IMG/VR virus record: IMGVR_UViG_3300031277_000015
Coordinates: 1-23,313 of that record
DNA from: a virus
Reading direction: 5' to 3' (one strand)
DNA length: 23,313 bases
Notes under the pieces: generated by a model
What the model was told of the DNA's origin: nothing
The model's input: only the letters and a program-made list of their open reading frames with translations
Database searches by the model: none
Position numbers and translations under genes: made by a program
In this document: positions 1 through 7,094 of the stretch, in pieces
Layout of the letters: every line of letters starts with the position of its first letter
Numbering within the stretch: the first letter of the stretch is position 1

Positions 1-60
1 GACAGGATAGAAAATAATATGTTGGAATTCCAGGAATATATGGATAGAGTTATTCAATGA
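1..60 (+). CDS. C-terminal end of an upstream protein (partial)
   Basis: An open frame enters from the left edge and gives 19 residues ending in YMDRVIQ before a TGA. The next ORF starts inside its stop (ATGA overlap), which is typical of translational coupling in a phage operon. Lambda-like head modules usually have a portal protein or a small gpW-like joiner here, but 19 residues are too few to identify it. Confidence 0.5.
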   Translation, partial: DRIENNMLEFQEYMDRVIQ

Positions 61-215
61 CCGAAAAGGATAAAATATTACTTGACATAAAATCTAAAAT
101 AATATTATTGAAAAATGAATGTTTTCCAGAAAGCAGTATAAGATTATTGTTTAATGTTTCGGAAAAACACAAGAACGCGGAGAGTATAAAGACAGAAATA
201 ACTGAAATAAAATAG
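57..215 (+). CDS. Small 52-residue phage protein, function unknown
   Basis: The ORF starts MTEKDKILLD and ends ITEIK. Its ATG overlaps the TGA of the preceding frame (ATGA), which supports real, coupled translation. It is charged (Lys/Glu rich) and probably mostly helical, with one Cys and no membrane segment. It lies at the end of the unseen upstream gene block, just before a terminator-like hairpin and the prohead protease, where small joiner or unknown proteins are common in lambda-like head modules. I do not recognise the family. Confidence 0.55.
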   Translation: MTEKDKILLDIKSKIILLKNECFPESSIRLLFNVSEKHKNAESIKTEITEIK

Positions 216-254
216 GCGGACATTAGTTCGCAAGTCGTTATCGATAAATCAGAG

Positions 255-290
255 CGGCACGTTTCAAATAGAGGCGTGCCGTTTTTTTTT
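255..290 (+). terminator. Rho-independent terminator-like hairpin before the protease gene
   Basis: CGGCACG at 255-261 pairs with CGTGCCG at 275-281 and is followed directly by a run of nine T (282-290). The form is that of an intrinsic terminator. It sits inside what should be a continuous late operon, and the ribosome binding site of the next gene (GAGG, 291-294) follows the T run at once, so it may attenuate rather than end transcription. Confidence 0.75.
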
Positions 291-299
291 GAGGAAAAA

Positions 300-1658
300 A
301 TGAAAACAATCGTACTTGACAAAGTTGTCGGAGATTTCGGGGCTGACGATGAATGGTTGAGGGAAGAATTAAACAAAGCCAACGGAGAAGATATTAAACT
401 GGAATTGTCCTCTCCCGGTGGGTATGTATATCCCGGCCTTTCAATGTTTAATCTTCTAAAAAATTATCAGGGTAAAGTCTGGACTCATATTATGGGACTT
501 GCCGCGTCAATGGCCTCGTATATCGCGCTCGCAGGTGAAAAAATAACAGCTGAAGCTAACGCCGTATTTATGATTCATAATGTTCAGGGAATGGTTGTTG
601 GCGATCATAATGACATGTCGGAAGCGGCGGATATATTCGGCAGATTTTCAAATTTACTCGCCAGGACATACGCGGATAGAACGGGAAAAAAATTAACTGA
701 AATACAATCATTGATGGACAATACGACTTATTTTTTCGGCGATGAGATGAAGGATGCCGGATTCGTTGATGAAATTATTTCGGTTGATAAAAAGGAATCT
801 AAAGATGACGCGGTTGCTTACGCGCAGTTGATGATTGAAGATTGTATTTCAAAGATGAAAAAAAATAAGAACGAAAACGATCTTTTGAAAATAGCCGCGC
901 TTTTACCTATAGATACAGTAACAAGCTACAGTTCGAGTGCGAAGCTGGTTGATGAATCCTGGGATGCCGGAGAAAGTGAAAAGAGATGGAGAACTCACGC
1001 GAAAGTAGAAAGTTCCGATGATCTTCCGAATGCCACATATCAGAAAAGATTCGCCTGGTTTGATTCTGCAAATAAAAAGAATTTTGGGGCTTATAAATTT
1101 CCTCACTGGGATTACAAGGATGGAGAATTTGTAAATGTAGCCGCTGTAAGAAATGGACTTGCCAGGTTAAGTCAATCGGATATTCCCGCGGCGGAAAAAT
1201 CTAAAGTTGAATCGTTATTAAGAAAATATCTTGATCGTTTTAATAAAGACAAAGAAGCAAAAAATCCCGCTGGTGCGGGTGATAATAAATTAGGAGGTGT
1301 CAAAATGACGCTTGAAGAATTAAAGGCTCAGCACCCGCATCTATATGATGAAATATTCAAGGCGGGGAAAGAGGCCGCAAAGGCTGAGATGCAGCGCAAT
1401 ATCGATGCTCATCTTGAATGGATTGAAGCGGATCAGCAGGGAGTAATCAACGCCCTTAAAAATGGAGAGCAGTTTGATTACAAACATTTATCCGCCTATA
1501 ACAAATCGGCACTGAAGAATCAGGCTGTAAAAGATCGTGAAGACGATGATCCTGATGATGTGACAGTTGACGACAAGAACAAGAAAGAAGCGTTCGGCCA
1601 GGCATTAGACAAGGCAATAGATGAACGTTTTGGTATTAAACCGGAAGGAGGAAAATAA
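300..1658 (+). CDS. ClpP-like prohead protease fused to capsid scaffold
   Basis: This 452-residue protein should mature the procapsid and supply its scaffold, like lambda C plus Nu3. Residues 1-165 are a ClpP/S14-type serine protease: SSPGG near 37-41, the catalytic serine in AASMAS (Ser70), and a histidine in FMIHN (His93). Residues about 200-320 form a second domain with W, YKFPHWD and LRKYLDRF motifs, resembling an unnamed domain I associate with phage protease fusions. The last 117 residues are charged and helical, as expected of a scaffold, and have their own internal start. The start at 300 is preferred over a GTG at 276 because GAGG (291-294) is well spaced and 276 lies inside the terminator hairpin. 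It ends just before the decoration gene. Confidence 0.9.
   Translation: MKTIVLDKVVGDFGADDEWLREELNKANGEDIKLELSSPGGYVYPGLSMFNLLKNYQGKVWTHIMGLAASMASYIALAGEKITAEANAVFMIHNVQGMVVGDHNDMSEAADIFGRFSNLLARTYADRTGKKLTEIQSLMDNTTYFFGDEMKDAGFVDEIISVDKKESKDDAVAYAQLMIEDCISKMKKNKNENDLLKIAALLPIDTVTSYSSSAKLVDESWDAGESEKRWRTHAKVESSDDLPNATYQKRFAWFDSANKKNFGAYKFPHWDYKDGEFVNVAAVRNGLARLSQSDIPAAEKSKVESLLRKYLDRFNKDKEAKNPAGAGDNKLGGVKMTLEELKAQHPHLYDEIFKAGKEAAKAEMQRNIDAHLEWIEADQQGVINALKNGEQFDYKHLSAYNKSALKNQAVKDREDDDPDDVTVDDKNKKEAFGQALDKAIDERFGIKPEGGK
1266..1307 (+). promoter_or_regulatory. Internal ribosome binding site and start for the scaffold
   Basis: Inside the protease-scaffold frame, AGGAGG at 1292-1297 stands 7 nt before an in-frame ATG (1305-1307). 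It is among the strongest Shine-Dalgarno sequences in the window. A small hairpin (CCCGC 1266-1270, GCGGG 1275-1279, loop TGGT) lies just upstream and could keep the site open or shape its use. This layout is that of lambda C/Nu3. Confidence 0.75.
1305..1658 (+). CDS. Capsid scaffold protein from internal start (Nu3-like)
   Basis: Starting at the internal ATG gives a 117-residue protein (MTLEELKAQH...) identical to the C-terminal part of the protease fusion. It is strongly charged and predicted helical: an N-terminal helical stretch (LYDEIFKAGKEAAKAEMQ), an acidic linker near residues 79-92 (DREDDDPDDVTVDD) and a basic-acidic tail. In lambda the same arrangement makes an excess of scaffold (Nu3) over the protease (C) from one gene. 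Separate synthesis here is inferred from the internal SD and start; the sequence cannot show the ratio of the two products. Confidence 0.65.
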   Translation: MTLEELKAQHPHLYDEIFKAGKEAAKAEMQRNIDAHLEWIEADQQGVINALKNGEQFDYKHLSAYNKSALKNQAVKDREDDDPDDVTVDDKNKKEAFGQALDKAIDERFGIKPEGGK

Positions 1659-1659
1659 C

Positions 1660-2052
1660 ATGGCTGGAGAACTTGTAACAACCAATTTTGATACGGGCGG
1701 CGTTGTAATGGGGAACAACGAGTATGAAGACGGACTCTTGAAATTTCCCGGAGCAGATACTTATGTTGCCGGAACCATTCTTGCCCGCGATCCCTTGGAT
1801 GAAACATGGGTGGTTTGTGATCCTGATGAAAGTGATGGAACGGAAATTCCTTCCGCTATTCTCACGATTGAAACTGTGGCCACATTAGCAAGCAATGTAT
1901 CAATCCGAGGAATGATAAGCGGGAAAGTCCGTTTAGACAAACTTGTTTATGATGGTGGTCATGCCGTTGATGTAGCGACAGTGGATGCATTAAGATCATT
2001 CGGAATTTTAGCCGTGGACGTTGATGAAGTCGGCGTCCTGGATAACCAGTAA
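1660..2052 (+). CDS. Head decoration protein, lambda gpD-like
   Basis: This 130-residue protein matches the phage head decoration family (HDPD, lambda gpD type) in length, position and pattern: GTILARD near 37-43, a central TEIPSAILTIE segment, and a MISGKVRLDKL strand toward the C terminus. The family binds as trimers on the expanded capsid and stabilises it against internal DNA pressure. The start at 1660 is chosen because GGAGG lies just upstream; an upstream in-frame ATG at 1621 falls inside the protease gene. It lies between protease/scaffold and major capsid gene, exactly as in lambda. Confidence 0.88.
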   Translation: MAGELVTTNFDTGGVVMGNNEYEDGLLKFPGADTYVAGTILARDPLDETWVVCDPDESDGTEIPSAILTIETVATLASNVSIRGMISGKVRLDKLVYDGGHAVDVATVDALRSFGILAVDVDEVGVLDNQ

Positions 2053-2063
2053 GGAGGTATAAC

Positions 2064-3164
2064 ATGGCTGGACAATACGCAACAAAAATGTTGAGGGTAT
2101 ATCGGGAGACGCCGAATATTGCCCGTAATATGTTTCTATCGAGTTTTTTCGTTACATCTCCTGAAGATATAACGGATTCTGAATTCATAGAAATTGATAT
2201 AGTCAGAAGTGACGAAGAAATCGCGCCTGTATTAACGGATATATCAACCGGCGCGAATATGACAAGTGAAGATATATACACCGGAAAACAGTTCAAGCCT
2301 CCGGCGTTCAGGGAAGGGAGAGCTTTTAATGTATATGATCTTTTAAAACGTGTTCCGGGATCAACCCAGTATGAAATGGATTCAGCTGATAAAATGGCCA
2401 TTTTGATGGGTAAAGTCCGAAACGCATGGACAAGACTGACAGAAAGAATCAAGAGAACAATCGAATTACAGGCTGCGCAGATTTTGCAAACCGGTACGGT
2501 TACTCTTTATGATGCCGCTGGTAATGCCAGGTACACATTAAATTTCGTACCGAAAGCAAGTCATTTTCCCACAGCAGCGATTGCCTGGGGTGCGGCGGGA
2601 TCAGCTCCCTTAGTTGATATCAATAATCTGTCTGAAACAATCAGAGATGATGGATTGGTTGATTGTAAGAATCTTATCATGGGGCCTGGAGCATTCGCAC
2701 AGTTTCTGAATAATGCTGATGTACAATTGATATTCCGCAGGGATTCATTCGCGCTTGGTACATTGTCTCCGAGAATGCAGGCAAGCGGGGCTACAATTCA
2801 AGGATTTATTCCTGTTGGCAACTATCAGTATAACATCTGGACTTACGGCGGAAGATTCATCGATCCGGTTACTCATACAAAAATTCAGTATTTGAACTGG
2901 GATAGCTGCATTCTTATGCCTGATCCAGAAGATTTGGATTTCAGAAAAGTTTTCGGCGGAGTTCCGGTAATAACAGAATCAACGCCTCCTTTTAACGAAT
3001 TCCTACCTGATAGAGTAGTCATACCTGGTGCGTTTGATTTCAAACCCCGTGTATATGTCGATGAAAAGGCCGAAACTCTTGTAGCTGAAGTCGCGAGCAG
3101 ACCTTTATTAATACCTGTAAGTATTGACAGGTATGGATGTATAGACACTAACGCGGCCACATAG
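2064..3164 (+). CDS. Major capsid protein, lambda gpE family
   Basis: A 366-residue protein of the phage_cap_E family (lambda gpE is about 340). Family-like features are the early SSFFVTSPEDITDSEFIEID stretch, a GREGRAF-like motif (FREGRAFNVYDL), the central helix around 115-135 (RNAWTRLTERIKRTIELQAA), and the C-terminal IWTYGGRFIDP and DRVVIPGAF segments. It forms the icosahedral shell of the head. AAGGAGG lies just before the ATG, fitting very high expression. Upstream neighbours are protease/scaffold and decoration protein; downstream are the head-tail connector genes. Confidence 0.92.
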   Translation: MAGQYATKMLRVYRETPNIARNMFLSSFFVTSPEDITDSEFIEIDIVRSDEEIAPVLTDISTGANMTSEDIYTGKQFKPPAFREGRAFNVYDLLKRVPGSTQYEMDSADKMAILMGKVRNAWTRLTERIKRTIELQAAQILQTGTVTLYDAAGNARYTLNFVPKASHFPTAAIAWGAAGSAPLVDINNLSETIRDDGLVDCKNLIMGPGAFAQFLNNADVQLIFRRDSFALGTLSPRMQASGATIQGFIPVGNYQYNIWTYGGRFIDPVTHTKIQYLNWDSCILMPDPEDLDFRKVFGGVPVITESTPPFNEFLPDRVVIPGAFDFKPRVYVDEKAETLVAEVASRPLLIPVSIDRYGCIDTNAAT

Positions 3165-3173
3165 GAGATGATC

Positions 3174-3545
3174 ATGGAATACATGGTAGCTTCAGGAAAA
3201 AGCATACTTACTAAAGCCGGGCAGGTGAATGAATATCAGGCGATAACAGCAAAGATGATTGGAAGTGCTTCTATATTTGACGGATTGATTAAAATAGGAA
3301 CAATCGTTGAAAAAGGCACTTCCGAACCTACAAGAGTTCATCGTGTTGATTTGAGGCCGGTAGCTAAAGCCTCTGTTAAATCAGTGGAAGTAATTGAACC
3401 GGAAGTAATTGAAGTCGGAAAGCCTGATATGCCGGATGAAAAGCCGAAACGGAAATACACTAAAAAACTTTCTTTCGGTGCTGAGAAAAAAGAAGAAACA
3501 GAAGAAGTAGAAGAAATTCCCGTGGAATCAAAGGATAGTGAATGA
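3174..3545 (+). CDS. Head or neck protein after the capsid gene, function unknown
   Basis: The product is 123 residues. The start at 3174 is preferred to the ATG at 3168, because AGGAG (3163-3167) abuts 3168 but is 6 nt from 3174. The first 65 residues look like a small beta-rich domain (MVASGKSILTKAGQ...GLIKIGTIVEKG). The rest is low complexity: acidic, then a basic patch (KPKRKYTKK), then a Glu-rich tail, suggesting a disordered arm. Its place after the capsid gene suggests a head-completion or packaging role like lambda FI or Mu gp35, but this rests on position only. Confidence 0.75.
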   Translation: MEYMVASGKSILTKAGQVNEYQAITAKMIGSASIFDGLIKIGTIVEKGTSEPTRVHRVDLRPVAKASVKSVEVIEPEVIEVGKPDMPDEKPKRKYTKKLSFGAEKKEETEEVEEIPVESKDSE

Positions 3546-3925
3546 ATTTAATTACACAAGCGGAGAGTGATCTTGAATTTACACTTGAAGATGAAGAGGA
3601 TGGATTCGGAGTGGAAATAATATTAATTAGAAATACAAGTGATGAGTATAGTTTTTATGGTCAATCAACTGATATTTCTTTTTTAATTGATCCAAATACC
3701 GGGATAGGAGTTCAAGGGCGCACGTGTGAAGTTTCTCTCCGTTTGTATAATATCTTAGGAGTTATCGGAGAAATACCGAATAAAACCGAAGAAGGAACCG
3801 GCTGGATTGCTAAGTATCGAAATGTAAATGGCGATGAATGGACTTTTGCAATTGAACAAGTAGATGTAGACAGGAAAATAGGAATTGTAAAATTAACATT
3901 GAGTTTATTAAAAAATGACGGCTAA
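3542..3925 (+). CDS. Probable head-tail connector protein
   Basis: This 127-residue protein overlaps the previous stop by ATGA. It has an acidic N terminus (LEFTLEDEEDGFG), a DPNTGIGVQGRTCEVSLRL segment, a TGWIAKYRN core and a C-terminal strand DRKIGIVKLTLSLL. The pattern DPxTG...GRxxxVxLRL, with a late DRxxGxV, recalls a family of head-tail joining proteins I have seen in Mu-like and related phages at this position, with no named function I can confirm. Size and place between capsid and sheath fit a connector or stopper ring. Confidence 0.72.
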   Translation: MNLITQAESDLEFTLEDEEDGFGVEIILIRNTSDEYSFYGQSTDISFLIDPNTGIGVQGRTCEVSLRLYNILGVIGEIPNKTEEGTGWIAKYRNVNGDEWTFAIEQVDVDRKIGIVKLTLSLLKNDG

Positions 3926-4601
3926 AATAACTACATTAATTGATAAATACGATAACATTGAACTTATCAGAGATAAGACTGCCGTAATATTGTTCGAGGA
4001 ACGGGACAATCAGAAAGAACTTGCAATTGCAGACGGCCAGGATTCTGCGGGATGGGATTTTGATATTTATATTGAAAGATCGTCTCCCTGGGAACTTATA
4101 GAAGACGCAAATGGAGAAATTCTGAAACAGACTCCATTGATTAATGTGTACTGGAATAATTCTTCTATTGACGAATCGATGAGTGACAGCGTAAGTAGAC
4201 AAACTTATAATTCAATAATTCATATTGATTGTTTATCCGCGAAAGTACATGAAATTACTGACGGACAAATTATGCGGGCTGATGAACTTGCGTCAAAGGA
4301 TGCGCAAAGAATAGCAAGATTAGTCAGAAATATTTTATCAGCGGCAGTTTATAAGCAGTTAGATATGACGGAAGTTGTACACAATAAAAAGATACAATCA
4401 ATAACAATGTTCCAACCGCAAATCAATGACAGGCCGGCACAGCATTGCGTGGGTGCGAGATTAGTTTTACAAGTATTACATAATGAATATTCTCCTGAGT
4501 ATGACGCTCCGATTATGGAAATAATCATGGGCGAAATGACAAGAGGAGATGACGGATTATTATATTCCGAACAAACTTATGATGTTGAAGAAGAAACTTA
4601 G
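3915..4601 (+). CDS. Probable tail terminator or neck protein
   Basis: A 228-residue soluble protein that overlaps the preceding gene by 11 nt. A beta-rich N-terminal half carries ERSSPWELIED and PLINVYWNNSS. A helical region follows (ADELASKDAQRIARLVRNILSA), and then a segment with ITMFQPQ and GARLVLQVLHNEYSPE. It is the last gene before the sheath, the usual place of the tail-completion protein that caps the tail and joins it to the head. No catalytic motif is visible. Function is inferred from position and general layout only. Confidence 0.7.
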   Translation: MTAKITTLIDKYDNIELIRDKTAVILFEERDNQKELAIADGQDSAGWDFDIYIERSSPWELIEDANGEILKQTPLINVYWNNSSIDESMSDSVSRQTYNSIIHIDCLSAKVHEITDGQIMRADELASKDAQRIARLVRNILSAAVYKQLDMTEVVHNKKIQSITMFQPQINDRPAQHCVGARLVLQVLHNEYSPEYDAPIMEIIMGEMTRGDDGLLYSEQTYDVEEET

Positions 4602-4611
4602 GAGGTAAATT

Positions 4612-6072
4612 ATGTCAGCAGTCGATGCTTTAGCTGTTTCCCGTGTAGTCGGGATTCAGACACAATTTAAAGATTTTGGATCAGGACGGGTGAGATTTCT
4701 TCCGCAAAGAATAGCCGTTATCGGTCAGGGTAAAAGCGCGGAAACTTATTCGCTGGATAAATATGCCGTTACAAGCGCGGCGCAGGTGGCAGCAAGATAT
4801 GGTTTTGGGTCTCCGCTTCATCTCGCAGCTATGATGCTTTTCCCAAAAAATGGAGACGGTGTGGGGTCTATCCCTGTGACAATATATCCGCTGGAAGACG
4901 ATTCAATGGCGGTTACTGCGGCTGGCAATTTGGCAGCTTTAGGAACGCAGACTGAAACAGCGGAGTACAAAATAAAAGTGAGCAACATCGAGGCAACAGT
5001 TGTTCTTCAGGAAGATGATACGGCAGACACAGCACTAGGACGGATAAGAACTGCAATTTTGGCCGTTCTTGAAATGCCGATCATACCTGGAGCTGTGGCC
5101 GCCGGGAATTTGCCGTTTGATGTTAAATGGGCTGGAGAATCCGGAAATGATGTTCATGTGGAAATTGACGGCGACGCGCATGGAATTGTTTTTACGATTA
5201 CGCAGCCTGTAGGCGGTCTTGTGAATCCGGACATCACGGAAGCACTTGAACAGATGGGGTCGGTATGGGAAACAATAGTTGTCAATTGTCTTAATTACGA
5301 TGACACTGACGCGCTGGATGCTTTACAAGAGGCCGGAGAAACACGATGGGGGCCGCTTGAGAAAAAGCCTTTCTTCACGATAAGCGGTACAGGGGATGCT
5401 TATGCCGTGAGAACTGTAATAACAGACGCGAGAGCCGATGATAAAATTAATGTGCTTGAATCTTGTCCGGGATGCTGGAATTTACCCGCGCAAATAGCGG
5501 CCAGAGCAGCTGCAAGAATAGCGGTTAAGGCACAGAATAATCCGCCTTTGAATTATTCCGACAAACTTACAGGATTGACTCCTGGAGACGATGCCTATCA
5601 GGAAGAATGGGCGACAAGAGATTTATCTGTTAAGGCCGGGTCTGGAACTACAATTGTAGTCGGAGATGAAATTGAAATGAATGATACTATCACGATGTAT
5701 CATCCGGAAGGAGAAGAACCTCCGGGATTTAGGTATGTTGTTGATATTGTCAAACTTCAGAATGTGATATATAATTGTAGATTAATATTTGAATCTGAAG
5801 AATGGAAAGGCGCGCCATTACTGCCGGATGCTACGCCAACAGTGAATCCTGCAGCTAAGAAGCCGAAGGACGCGAAAACGGCACTCTGTAATTTGGCAGC
5901 AAATCTTGCGCTTGAAGCAATTTTGGCGGAATCAGACTTTACAAAAGAAAATATGACAGCTGTTATTAATTCAACTAATCCTAAGAGACTTGACTGGACT
6001 TATCCGGTTAAACTATCGGGGAATGTTGAAATTATAGATGGTACTATTAATTTTGGATTTTATTTCGGATAG
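4612..6072 (+). CDS. L: Contractile tail sheath protein, Mu gpL-like
   Basis: This 486-residue protein belongs to the Mu gpL-type tail sheath family. The N terminus (VVGIQTQFKDFGSG) is followed by PQRIAVIGQGKSA and by a long alternating alpha/beta region with VWETIVVNCLNYDD. The C-terminal half contains WNLPAQIAARAAARIAVKAQNNPPLNYSDKLTG split by short loops, a WATRDLS segment and the closing NVEIIDGTINFGFYFG. The sheath polymerises around the tail tube and contracts at infection, so this gene makes the phage a myovirus. AGGAGG sits just upstream, and the tube gene follows after 10 nt. Confidence 0.92.
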   Translation: MSAVDALAVSRVVGIQTQFKDFGSGRVRFLPQRIAVIGQGKSAETYSLDKYAVTSAAQVAARYGFGSPLHLAAMMLFPKNGDGVGSIPVTIYPLEDDSMAVTAAGNLAALGTQTETAEYKIKVSNIEATVVLQEDDTADTALGRIRTAILAVLEMPIIPGAVAAGNLPFDVKWAGESGNDVHVEIDGDAHGIVFTITQPVGGLVNPDITEALEQMGSVWETIVVNCLNYDDTDALDALQEAGETRWGPLEKKPFFTISGTGDAYAVRTVITDARADDKINVLESCPGCWNLPAQIAARAAARIAVKAQNNPPLNYSDKLTGLTPGDDAYQEEWATRDLSVKAGSGTTIVVGDEIEMNDTITMYHPEGEEPPGFRYVVDIVKLQNVIYNCRLIFESEEWKGAPLLPDATPTVNPAAKKPKDAKTALCNLAANLALEAILAESDFTKENMTAVINSTNPKRLDWTYPVKLSGNVEIIDGTINFGFYFG

Positions 6073-6082
6073 GAGGTAATAT

Positions 6083-6472
6083 ATGGCAGTTATAGGCGGC
6101 CCGGTTGAAAATGTAAGCATAGCAGGAAGAACTTTTGGAGTTCCACAGGATTCAGAAGTCATGATCGTTTTAGGGGGAGATCAGAATACGGTTGAACCTA
6201 ACGGCGACGGTGCGACAGCAAGAATAATAAAGGAAAAAGTACCGTTTAAAATATCAAGTTTATCGGTTGTTATTGACGATGACAGGGATGATCATCAGTT
6301 TATTCAGGATGTTGTCGATGGAACTGATTTTGTTGATATATCTCTTTCAATGCCGAAAAGCGGAGATGTGTTTTATGGCCAGGGGATTATCATTGATGAG
6401 ATACCCCGAAGCGTAAAAAAGGCTACGATGGAACTCACAATATCCGGCCAGGGGAGACTTGACAAACAATAG
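6083..6472 (+). CDS. M: Tail tube protein, Mu gpM-like
   Basis: A 129-residue protein in the exact place and size range of the Mu tail tube (gpM, about 118). It is beta-rich with few Cys or Trp: MAVIGGPVENVSIAGRTFGV, a DGATARIIKEKVPFKISSLSV stretch, a DDRDDHQFIQDVVDG loop, and a C-terminal KKATMELTISGQGRL strand. The stretch FKISSLSVVIDDDRDDHQFI recalls the Mu tube family. It forms the inner tail conduit and is translated from AGGAGG 10 nt after the sheath stop. Confidence 0.85.
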   Translation: MAVIGGPVENVSIAGRTFGVPQDSEVMIVLGGDQNTVEPNGDGATARIIKEKVPFKISSLSVVIDDDRDDHQFIQDVVDGTDFVDISLSMPKSGDVFYGQGIIIDEIPRSVKKATMELTISGQGRLDKQ

Positions 6473-6480
6473 GAGATTTT

Positions 6481-6897
6481 ATGGCTGATAAGATAGACAG
6501 CGAAAGCGCGGAATTAATGTTTCAGCAGTTTTGTGATGATTGGCATATTAAAGACGATATATCAAAATTTAACGCTGAAGATATGGACACATTTAATCAG
6601 GCGAAAGACAGAATTATTGAAGCATTTGAATCCGGTAATCTTGAAATTGTGGATACAAAAACACTCGAATATAAATTTATTTTTGCCGAAGAATTAAATT
6701 GCCAGTCCGTTAAAATACGCCGGCCGAGGGGAGCGACATATATGGAGGCCGATGCCGGGAAGAAAGATGATAATATGAAAAAAATGTTTTATATGTTATC
6801 GGAAATGACCGGCAAATCGGCAGCTTTTTACTCGAAGGTTGACGCAGTGGATATTAAAACCATAATGGCAGTGACTTCCCTTTTTTTCGGTTCGTGA
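6481..6897 (+). CDS. Tail assembly chaperone (Mu gp41-like), zero-frame product
   Basis: This 138-residue protein lies between tube and tape measure, where tail chaperones sit. Residues about 10-60 form a charged helical domain. Residues 75-135 fit the gp41/gpE pattern: KIRRPRGATYMEADAG, a helix MKKMFYMLSEMTGKS, and VDAVDIKTIMAVTSLFF. The chaperone binds tape measure protein during assembly. As in Mu and P2, a slippery run lies at the very end (T TTT TTC, 6882-6888), so a fraction of ribosomes should shift to -1 and make a longer form. That extension is interrupted here (see the 6888-7094 entry). Confidence 0.82.
   Translation: MADKIDSESAELMFQQFCDDWHIKDDISKFNAEDMDTFNQAKDRIIEAFESGNLEIVDTKTLEYKFIFAEELNCQSVKIRRPRGATYMEADAGKKDDNMKKMFYMLSEMTGKSAAFYSKVDAVDIKTIMAVTSLFFGS
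6882..6888 (+). promoter_or_regulatory. -1 ribosomal frameshift slippery heptamer
   Basis: The heptamer is T TTT TTC in the chaperone reading frame, an X XXY YYZ site inside the sequence C then seven T then C (6880-6888). It lies 6 nt before the zero-frame TGA (6895-6897). Slippage to -1 would replace the last GS by RFVISRLARGGEEIEEL and onward. Slippery sites at this gene boundary are known in Mu, P2 and lambda tail chaperones. Confidence 0.72.
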
Positions 6898-7094
6898 TTT
6901 CCCGTCTGGCGCGAGGAGGCGAGGAAATAGAGGAACTCGGTATAAGCGGCATATCTTCTCAACTAATATAAATTGCCGCTGATTATAATAGTTTGCCGGA
7001 TTTGAATAAGATAACAGTCAATCAAATCCGTTTTTTTTATGAGCCGATGATTAATGGACTGATAAAAATGCAGAGGAAGGAGACTGAAAGTTAA
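6888..7094 (+). pseudogene. -1 frame extension of the tail chaperone, interrupted by TAA
   Basis: After a -1 shift the frame reads RFVISRLARGGEEIEELGIS and on to SSQLI, then meets TAA at 6969-6971. In the same frame it stays open from 6972 to the TAA at 7092-7094 (IAADYNSLPDLNKITVN... ending MQRKETES), whose last base is the first base of the tape measure ATG. The composition on both sides of the stop is protein-like, and the 196 nt have no other use. Either the true extension ends at SSQLI, or one base change has cut a longer gp42/E'-like product of about 68 residues, or the stop is read through. The frame has no good start codon of its own. Confidence 0.5.

Noticed and set aside
276-299. 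GTG start for the protease at 276
   Set aside because: The codon lies in the right arm of the terminator stem and the added residues PFFFEEK come from the T run; ATG at 300 has a proper SD.
50-382. Minus-strand frame across the small upstream ORF and terminator
   Set aside because: It overlaps the terminator and the protease start, has no SD, and the plus-strand reading has overlap and SD support.
1862-2452. 196-residue minus-strand frame inside decoration and capsid genes
   Set aside because: Opposite strand of two certain genes with known family pattern; no SD or promoter; composition is that of an antisense shadow.
2885-3205. Minus-strand frame at the end of the capsid gene
   Set aside because: Antisense to a certain gene with no start signals.
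3542-3925. Firm assignment as lambda FII or gp15-like head closure protein
   Set aside because: Only position and loose pattern support it; no residue-level match can be shown without a search.
6898-7093. Independent small gene between chaperone and tape measure
   Set aside because: No start codon with SD is found in the open stretch; it is better read as -1 frame extension or relic.
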